A stretch of DNA of 10,056 nt from Bifidobacteriaceae bacterium. Lineage in GTDB: Bacteria; Actinomycetota; Actinomycetes; Actinomycetales; WQXJ01. Positions 5,172 through 10,056 of the stretch are shown in pieces. The number at the start of each line of letters is the position of its first letter. Positions within the stretch are counted from its first letter, which is position 1. Below the pieces are notes generated by a model. The model ran no database searches. It saw nothing but the letters and a program-made list of their open reading frames with translations, and was not told the DNA's origin. Made by a program: the position numbers and the translations under genes. The stretch is taken from contig JAISBQ010000129.1 of the NCBI GenBank assembly GCA_031266115.1, positions 1 to 10,056 on the forward strand, in the 5' to 3' direction.

Positions 5172-7538
5172 ATGCTTCGACGCCTCACGTTGCCAACAAT
5201 CGCCGCGATCACTGCGGTGAGTATGGTCGCCACCCCTGCTCTGGCGGCTCAAACCGATCAAGAAATCGACCAATCTGTCGCGACATACGACTCGTTGGTC
5301 AACATTGTCACCGCCGAAGTGGCCTCCGCCTACTCCGGCGTCATCACCACAATCAACGACCTGGTGACGGGTGCAGTCAACTCCGCCATCGGGAACCCCC
5401 AAGCTGTGCTCAACCTTGCTACCCCCCTGCTCAAGGCCTCCATCAAGGGCGCCATCGGCCAGTACATCCAAGACGATCGCATCGACGCCGTGATCGACGC
5501 GGCCGTCGAGCGGATCGCCACCTCCACCTTGATGGAGGTTGTCCTCACCAACGAGTTTGTCCAGGCCGTGCTCCAGCGGACCGTGAGGTACGCGGTCGCC
5601 GACATTGTCGCCTCCCTCGGGCTCGATGCGGATCAGCAAGCGACTACCGATTCCCTGGTCTCCACCGTGTGGACCGCCCCCCGCGTGACGGTTGGCACCG
5701 CTCCCACCAAGGTGAAGAGCAACCTCGGTTCTCCGGTCTACACCCTCGGACTCGGTGTCAACACGTCCTACTACACCTACAACATCACGGCATGGAATCA
5801 GAGGCGTGTCCTGATCGCCAACGTCAATGACACTCCCAGGGAGATTCAGGTCACGGGCTGGAACAACGGGAACATCCGGCTGCTCGCCCAGGGTGTGGCC
5901 GTGGTCAACGCCGGATCCAAGGCCGACACGGTGGTCACCACCCTGGCCAATCTCGACTATTTCTCCATCCTCCTGAACGCCGGGAGCCGCGCGCTGTTCG
6001 ACGAGGTCGCCGAGCGCGTTCAGGCCGCCCTTGACTCCCTCAAACCCCAGTTGCTGACGGGCCTCAGGGAGGGGTTGGCCGGCCTCGGCATCAACCTGGC
6101 GCTCAACCCGGCCGACTCGTGGATCGCCATCGGCGGCCAGATCGCTCAAACGCTGCGGGATTCGGCTGGAGACCTCCTCGACGAGGCTTTGTCGCGCCTG
6201 CCGTCGGTGTTCCCCGTGGACGCCTTCTCCCTCGACCGTCTGCGTGAGGTGTGGAGCGGTGTCGTGAACCTGACGGATTTGCTGGGCACTATCACCGGCG
6301 GTGGCGTGGACTTGACGGATTTGCTGGGCACCATCACCGGTGGAGTGAACCTGACGGACTGGCTGGGCGGCATAAGCGGTGGAGTGAACCTGACGGATTT
6401 GCTGGGCACCATCACCGGCGGCGGCGCGAATCTGACGGACTGGTTGGGCGGCATCACCGGCGGTAGCGAAAACCTGACGAACTGGCTGGGCGGCATCAAT
6501 TGGCTGGGCCTGTTCCGTGGCAACACCTCAACCCCGACCCCGACGGGCCCGTCCCTCACCCTGACGGCCGACCGCACGGCCATGGTCAACACGGCCACCC
6601 CCGTTCTCACCCTGGTGGCGAAGGACGGTGCCGGCGTGGTGTTGCCCGGGGCGCCGCAGGCGGCGACGTACACCTACTCATACGGCAATTCCTGCCAGTT
6701 CCCCACGGGCGAGGCGCCATCGCGCCGGACCTGTACGGTCACCGCGACGTACAACGGCCTGACGGCGCGCGTGTCCATTGAGGTGTTCGATCCCTCGGCC
6801 CTCGCGGCGCCCATCGGCGGCACCGCGATCCCCGGATCGACGCTGAGCGCCCAGGCGCCCGCCGGCTGGCCCACGGTGAAGCTCGCCTGGACCCGTAACG
6901 GTGCCCAGTTCTCCACGGCATCCAGCTACAGGTTGCCATCCGGGGAGGCCCTGGGGAATGTCATTGGCCTGACACGGACGATGACGTACCAGGGCTTGAC
7001 GATCAGTGGTTCTGCTCCGGCGTTGACGGTCGGTGTTGGGGGTGCGGCGACGTTGGCGATCACACCGAAGGTGACGGCGATTACCAGTGCTGGTGGTGTC
7101 GAGGTGACGGCGGTGGCGAAGGATGCGTTGAAGAACGTGATTCCGGCCGGTGCTACCGAGACGGTCTATACCTATTCGTTGGGTGAGGGGTGTTCGTTCC
7201 CGGCCGGTGAGGCTCCTTCGCGTCGGACGTGCACTATCACGGGTACCTATGGTGGTGTGAGCGCGACGGCTACGGTCGAGGTGTTCGATCCGTCGGCGTT
7301 GGCTGGTGCTATCTCGGGTGATCCGATTCCTGGTTCCAGGCTCACGGCGGGGGGCCCGGAGGGCTGGCCGTCGATCAATCGGGAGTGGACCCGCAACGGC
7401 ACGAGGTTCTCCACGGCGAGCACCTACAAGCTGCCGTCCAGCGAAAAGCTGGGGAACGTCATCGCCGTCACGCGGACCCTGAAGTACCACGGCCTGACCA
7501 TCAGCGGCACCTCACCTGAGGTGATTGTCGCCAGCTAG
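5172..7538 (+). CDS. Large secreted protein with tandem NLTDxLG repeats and two Ig-like domains; family not recognised
   Basis: I do not recognise this 788-residue protein as a named family. Residues 1-26 form a Sec signal peptide (MLRRLTLPTIAAITAVSM, then ATPALAA) with likely cleavage after Ala26. The mature part begins with a predicted helical region to about 180 (repeated Ile/Val/Ala faces). A beta-rich segment near 190-300 follows (YTYNITAWNQRRVLIANVND), then more helix to 360. Residues 366-442 hold six tandem repeats of the pattern NLTD(L/W)LGxIxGG. A Thr/Pro linker (NTSTPTPTGP) leads to two homologous Ig-like modules, about 461-623 and 625-788. Each has Cys-x12-Cys (508/521 and 674/687), FDPSALA, and a WTRNG...STAS.Y.LPS block like actinobacterial surface Ig repeats. 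These four are the only cysteines I see in the mature chain. There is no LPXTG motif or C-terminal membrane helix, so it is probably released or held non-covalently. An adhesion or wall-binding role is only inference. The gene seems monocistronic. Confidence 0.85.
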   Translation: MLRRLTLPTIAAITAVSMVATPALAAQTDQEIDQSVATYDSLVNIVTAEVASAYSGVITTINDLVTGAVNSAIGNPQAVLNLATPLLKASIKGAIGQYIQDDRIDAVIDAAVERIATSTLMEVVLTNEFVQAVLQRTVRYAVADIVASLGLDADQQATTDSLVSTVWTAPRVTVGTAPTKVKSNLGSPVYTLGLGVNTSYYTYNITAWNQRRVLIANVNDTPREIQVTGWNNGNIRLLAQGVAVVNAGSKADTVVTTLANLDYFSILLNAGSRALFDEVAERVQAALDSLKPQLLTGLREGLAGLGINLALNPADSWIAIGGQIAQTLRDSAGDLLDEALSRLPSVFPVDAFSLDRLREVWSGVVNLTDLLGTITGGGVDLTDLLGTITGGVNLTDWLGGISGGVNLTDLLGTITGGGANLTDWLGGITGGSENLTNWLGGINWLGLFRGNTSTPTPTGPSLTLTADRTAMVNTATPVLTLVAKDGAGVVLPGAPQAATYTYSYGNSCQFPTGEAPSRRTCTVTATYNGLTARVSIEVFDPSALAAPIGGTAIPGSTLSAQAPAGWPTVKLAWTRNGAQFSTASSYRLPSGEALGNVIGLTRTMTYQGLTISGSAPALTVGVGGAATLAITPKVTAITSAGGVEVTAVAKDALKNVIPAGATETVYTYSLGEGCSFPAGEAPSRRTCTITGTYGGVSATATVEVFDPSALAGAISGDPIPGSRLTAGGPEGWPSINREWTRNGTRFSTASTYKLPSSEKLGNVIAVTRTLKYHGLTISGTSPEVIVAS
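6267..6497 (+). repeat. Six in-frame tandem repeats, 39 or 42 bp each
   Basis: Unit boundaries are 6267-6308 (42), 6309-6347 (39), 6348-6386 (39), 6387-6428 (42), 6429-6470 (42) and a shorter last unit at 6471-6497. Each encodes (N/D)LT(D/N)(L/W)LG(T/G)I(T/S)GG or its beginning. Two subtypes exist. The L type (LLGTITGG) is units 1, 2 and 4; the W type (WLGG) is units 3, 5 and 6. Units 2-3 and 4-5 look like a duplicated L-W pair. Length differences are whole codons, so the frame is kept. The last unit runs into an extra WLGLF. Confidence 0.92.
6552..7532 (+). repeat. Internal duplication: two Ig-like modules of about 160 residues
   Basis: Module 1 (about 6552-7040) and module 2 (about 7044-7532) encode homologous sequence in the same order. 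Both contain the identical stretch GEAPSRRTCT, then FDPSALA, a GWP segment, WTRNG, FSTAS.Y and GLTISG. The cysteine spacing is the same in both. The copies are diverged at the DNA level and differ in codon choice, so the duplication is old or one copy was later replaced. Confidence 0.85.
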
Positions 7539-7545
7539 TGTCGAT

Positions 7546-7584
7546 GTCTGGCGCCACGGCTTCGCCGAAGCCGTGGCGCCAGAC
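7546..7584 (+). terminator. Perfect 18-bp inverted repeat, likely transcript end
   Basis: Bases 7546-7563 are the exact reverse complement of 7567-7584, around a GCC loop at 7564-7566. It starts 8 bases after the stop codon of the secreted protein. A perfect GC-rich 18-bp stem here is very unlikely by chance and fits a terminator or an RNA 3'-end stabiliser. There is no T-run after it, so intrinsic termination would have to be of the tail-less type often proposed for actinobacteria. It should lie upstream of the ABC operon transcript. Confidence 0.7.
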
Positions 7585-7589
7585 CCGTC

Positions 7590-7608
7590 GTGGCGCCGGG
7601 TGCGCCAC
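7590..7608 (+). repeat. Second small hairpin sharing sequence with the large one
   Basis: GTGGCGC at 7590-7596 pairs with GCGCCAC at 7602-7608 around a 5-base loop. The 9-mer CGTGGCGCC occurs both in the large hairpin's right arm (7572-7580) and here (7589-7597). The left arm of the large hairpin could therefore pair with either copy. Confidence 0.5.
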
Positions 7609-7630
7609 ACCGCGCCCCCCGCCGGCGCAG

Positions 7631-7649
7631 TGAGGTAACCCTAACTTCC
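7631..7649 (+). promoter_or_regulatory. Candidate DtxR/IdeR iron-repressor operator
   Basis: TGAGGTAACCCTAACTTCC matches 14 of 19 positions of the known DtxR/IdeR consensus TWAGGTWAGSCTWACCTWA, and 13 of the central 15. The half-sites are AGGTAA and CTAACTT. It ends 4 bases before a TAGACT -10 hexamer and covers the spacer and -35 region, where bound repressor would block RNA polymerase. In such high-GC DNA this A/T-containing palindrome stands out. The match is by eye; binding is inferred. Confidence 0.55.
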
Positions 7650-7653
7650 GGTC

Positions 7654-7659
7654 TAGACT
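7654..7659 (+). promoter_or_regulatory. -10 element (TAGACT) of the ABC operon, probably leaderless
   Basis: TAGACT fits TANNNT well, and its last base is 8 bases before the ATG at 7668. A normal -10 to start distance of 6-9 bases puts transcription at, or 1-2 bases before, the ATG. No Shine-Dalgarno sequence precedes that ATG, which agrees with a leaderless message. Confidence 0.55.
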
Positions 7660-7667
7660 GGCTGGCG

Positions 7668-9371
7668 ATGCCCCGCCTTGCCCTGTCCGCCAGCAGCCGG
7701 CCGATCGTGAGCCGTGCGGCGGCCGTCGTCCTCGCCATCGGCGGTGGATGCGCGCTTGCCGTCTGCTACCTGACGCTCGGCGAGGCGTTCGATGCCGTCC
7801 GCGGCGGCGTGCGACCCGCCGAGCGGGACTATGCAGTGATGGCGGGAACCGTCATCGTCGCCGCACTCGCGGCATGGGGCGTTCCGGCGCTCGCCGGACG
7901 CGACCAGCCACGCGAAGAACACCGCGAGCGCGCCGCTGTGGTGCGGCACATCTTCGCCCTGGGTGCCGCCGAGCGGACGCGCGAGCGTGCCGGACGGATC
8001 GTATCCACGGCGACCGACGGCGTGGAGCGCGCCGCTGCGTATCGGGGGACTTTCCTCGCCCCGATGATCGGGTCGCTGGCCGTGCCGTTGGCGGTGCTGA
8101 CGATCCTTGGCGCGGCGGTGGATCCGGTCAGCGCATTGGTGCTGGCGATCGCCCTGCCGGCCATCCCTGCGACCTTGGGGGTCTTCCAGTCTATCTTCCG
8201 GAAGGTGTCCTCGGCCTACCGGGCGAGTTCGCGGGCGGCGTCCGCCCAATTCCTCGATGCGATCCAGGGACTGGGGACGTTGCGGCTGCTCGGCGCCCAC
8301 TGGGACATGGGGCGGGGGCTGGCCGGAGCGGCCGAGGACGTCCGCCGCCACGTCATGCGCTTGCTCGCTGGAAACCAGCTGGTGCTGCTGATAGTCGACA
8401 GCCTGTTCAGCCTGGCGTTCGTGACGGCGGCCGGGGGCCTGGCGCTGGTGAGATTCGATGCGGGGGCGATCACGGCGGGTCAAGGCCTCGCGCTCGTGCT
8501 GTGCGCGTTGCTTCTGCTCGATCCGCTGGACCGTGTGGGGCAGTTCTTCTACATCGGCATGGGTGGGTTGGCGTCGATCCGCGAGATCAAGGCCTTCCGC
8601 GGCGAGCCGCCGGTGATCTGCGAACCCGATAGTTCCCGTGCTGCTCACCGCGACCCTGCGACCCCGCCACGTTCCCACGCGCGGGGCGAGGGGCCGGCGC
8701 CGCTGCTGGAGTTCACCAACGTGAGTTTCGCCTACGATGACGCCGCACCGGTACTGCGCGACGTCACCTTCGCCGTCCACGCGGGCGAACGGGTGGGGTT
8801 GATCGGCCCGAGCGGGGCTGGCAAGACCACCGTGGCCGATCTGGCCCAGGCGATGCTCCGTCCGCTCGCGGGGACGGTGTGGGTTTCGGGTCGCGACGCG
8901 CGAACCCAGCCCTTGGCGTGGCTCCGTTCCCAAATCGCGGTCGTCGCCCAACACACCTACTTGTTCACGGGCACACTGCGCGACAACCTTCTCATCGCCG
9001 CACCGGGCGCACCGGATGCCATCGTGTGGCAAGCACTGGCCGCCGCCGATCTCGCCGACATGGTCCGCAGCCTTCCCGCCGGGTTGGCGACACCCGTCGG
9101 CGAGCGGGGTCTGGCCCTGTCGGGCGGCCAGGCCCAGCGCGTCGCCATCGCCCGCGCTTTCCTCAAAGACGCGCCCATTCTCATCCTCGATGAGCCCACA
9201 GCTCACGTGGATCTTGCCTCGGAGCGAGCGATCCTCGACGCGCTGGACCGTCTGGCCGATGGGCGCGCGGTCCTGACCATCTCCCATCGGCCCGCCACCA
9301 TCGGATCGGCCACCCGCGTCATCGTCCTGCGCGATGGCATCGTCACTCCGGCGAGCAGGGGCACCTCGTGA
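7668..9371 (+). CDS. ABC half-transporter (membrane domain fused to ATPase), CydD-like; possibly iron-regulated
   Basis: This 567-residue protein joins an exporter-type membrane domain (about 1-320, six predicted helices) to a complete ATPase domain. Walker A is GPSGAGKTT (380-388), the Q-loop VVAQHTYLFTGTLRDNL, the signature LSGGQ (484-488), Walker B ILILDEP (504-510) and the switch His540 in TISHRP; all are intact. TDGVERAAAYRGTFLAP, FLDAIQGLGTLRLLGA and LLLLDPLDRVGQFFYIGMGG resemble the CydD side of CydDC transporters. The ATG at 7668 is chosen because a -10 element lies just upstream and helix 1 follows at once; an earlier in-frame start would cover the hairpins and operator. E. coli CydDC was first described as a cysteine/glutathione exporter and later reported to move heme. 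The DtxR-like box suggests heme or a siderophore here. There is no siderophore-reductase domain as in IrtA, but an IrtB/YbtPQ-like role remains possible. No cydAB gene is in view. Confidence 0.85.
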   Translation: MPRLALSASSRPIVSRAAAVVLAIGGGCALAVCYLTLGEAFDAVRGGVRPAERDYAVMAGTVIVAALAAWGVPALAGRDQPREEHRERAAVVRHIFALGAAERTRERAGRIVSTATDGVERAAAYRGTFLAPMIGSLAVPLAVLTILGAAVDPVSALVLAIALPAIPATLGVFQSIFRKVSSAYRASSRAASAQFLDAIQGLGTLRLLGAHWDMGRGLAGAAEDVRRHVMRLLAGNQLVLLIVDSLFSLAFVTAAGGLALVRFDAGAITAGQGLALVLCALLLLDPLDRVGQFFYIGMGGLASIREIKAFRGEPPVICEPDSSRAAHRDPATPPRSHARGEGPAPLLEFTNVSFAYDDAAPVLRDVTFAVHAGERVGLIGPSGAGKTTVADLAQAMLRPLAGTVWVSGRDARTQPLAWLRSQIAVVAQHTYLFTGTLRDNLLIAAPGAPDAIVWQALAAADLADMVRSLPAGLATPVGERGLALSGGQAQRVAIARAFLKDAPILILDEPTAHVDLASERAILDALDRLADGRAVLTISHRPATIGSATRVIVLRDGIVTPASRGTS

Positions 9372-10056
9372 ACGGCGCGGCGCCGATGCCGGCGAGCGAG
9401 TGCCGTCGACGGCTTCTGCACCTAGCCCGTCCGGTCCTCGTGGCGATGGTGTGGTCCATCCTCGCCCGAATCGTCGGTTTGGTCAGCGGGATCGCGATGT
9501 TCGCTGTGGCCGGATGGGCGATCGGCGAGGCCGCCGACGATGGCGCTGCGCCACCATCGTTCTGGGCCGTGATCGGGCTCCTTGTTACGATGTCGCTGGT
9601 CAAGGGGGTGGCGCGCTACGCCGAGCAATTCGCAGGCCACTTTGTCGCCTTCACGGCGCTCGCCAGGATTCGGGTCTACTTCTACGACGCCCTCGCTCCT
9701 CAGGCGCCGGCCGCGGTCGAGGGACGCTCCACCGGCGATCTGCTTGCGCGCGTCACCAAGGACGTCGACAGGGTCGAGGTGTTCTTCGCTCACACCCTGG
9801 CGCCGGCGGTCACCGCGGTCGTGGTCCCCGTGGGAACTGTCGCCTACATGGCCGGTGCGGTGAGCCCATGGGCGGCCGGAGTCCTCGCGGCCGCAATGGC
9901 GTTCGCCGGGCTGGTCACCCCCCTCATCGGTCGGCGGTCGTCCGAGGAGGCAGCGGGTGGCCTGCGAGCCGGGCGCGGCGCCATCGCCCAGCACGTCACC
10001 GATTCGCTCCAAGGGGTGCGCGAGGTCCTCGCCTTCGACTATGCCGAGCGCCGCCT
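9368..10056 (+). CDS. ABC half-transporter membrane domain, CydC-like (3' end outside window)
   Basis: The frame is open from the GTG at 9368 to the window end: 229 residues, all within the membrane domain. The GTG overlaps the previous stop as GTGA, a 4-base overlap typical of translational coupling, so the two proteins very likely form one heterodimer. An ATG at 9386 is the alternative start. Four helices are visible, near residues 23-50, 63-82, 138-160 and 163-184. RYAEQFAGHFVAFTALARIR, followed by VYFYDALAPQAP, then GDLLARVTKDVDRVEVFF (from Gly123) and LQGVREVLAFDYAERR are typical of CydC. The ATPase domain must lie downstream, so its motifs cannot be checked. The CydC-type resemblance here is clearer than the CydD-type resemblance of its partner. 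Confidence 0.85.
   Translation, partial: MNGAAPMPASECRRRLLHLARPVLVAMVWSILARIVGLVSGIAMFAVAGWAIGEAADDGAAPPSFWAVIGLLVTMSLVKGVARYAEQFAGHFVAFTALARIRVYFYDALAPQAPAAVEGRSTGDLLARVTKDVDRVEVFFAHTLAPAVTAVVVPVGTVAYMAGAVSPWAAGVLAAAMAFAGLVTPLIGRRSSEEAAGGLRAGRGAIAQHVTDSLQGVREVLAFDYAERR

Noticed and set aside
5145..6149. Minus-strand open frame opposite the secreted protein
   Set aside because: Mirror of codon bias; the translation is Gly/Asp/Val-rich with no recognisable domain or start signal.
6267..6497. CRISPR-like or intergenic repeat array
   Set aside because: The repeats are directly adjacent without unique spacers, differ by whole codons and lie within an open reading frame, so they are protein repeats.
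7590..7667. In-frame upstream start for the CydD-like gene
   Set aside because: It would translate through the hairpin, the candidate operator and the -10 element. The ATG at 7668 fits the promoter and the first membrane helix.
7653..9287. Long open frame on the minus strand opposite the ABC gene
   Set aside because: Long antisense frames are expected in GC-rich codon-biased DNA. Its translation is rich in Arg/His/Gln/Gly with no motifs, while the plus strand has a full ABC ATPase.

Overview
The window is high-GC DNA (about two thirds G+C by eye) with tightly packed genes, all on the plus strand. The gene content points to an actinobacterium (Actinomycetota). It includes a UPF0182 membrane protein, a secreted TAP-like serine peptidase of the SlpD/SlpE type, an actinobacterial-style sucCD pair and a large exported protein with WxRNG-type Ig-like domains. 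Promoters look like TANNNT and at least one transcript may be leaderless. I cannot name a genus; Actinomycetales or Micrococcales-like lineages would fit.

Layout: (a) 2-1147 is the 3' end of a UPF0182 gene that begins upstream of the window. (b) 1200-2765 is a secreted alpha/beta-hydrolase peptidase. (c) 2905-4071 and 4091-5011 are sucC and sucD, encoding both subunits of succinyl-CoA synthetase in one operon with its own promoter. (d) 5172-7538 is a 788-residue secreted protein I do not recognise as a family: a helical N-terminal part, six tandem 13-14 residue repeats, then two duplicated Ig-like modules, each with one cysteine pair. (e) 7546-7608 holds a perfect 18-bp hairpin and a smaller one, the likely 3' end of that transcript. 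(f) 7668-9371 and 9368 to the window end are two ABC half-transporters that overlap by 4 bases and resemble the CydD/CydC branch; the second is cut by the window edge.

The most interesting signal is regulatory. A 19-base sequence at 7631-7649 closely resembles the DtxR/IdeR iron-repressor operator and lies directly upstream of a TAGACT -10 element. That element is placed so that transcription would start at, or 1-2 bases before, the ATG of the first ABC gene. This suggests an iron-repressed, possibly leaderless operon for a CydDC-like transporter pair, so heme or a siderophore should be considered as substrate. The second interesting point is the mosaic, repeat-built secreted protein, which has a sharp local switch in codon usage within its last third. 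There is no sign of phage, transposon, CRISPR or RNA genes. No gap between genes exceeds about 160 bases.
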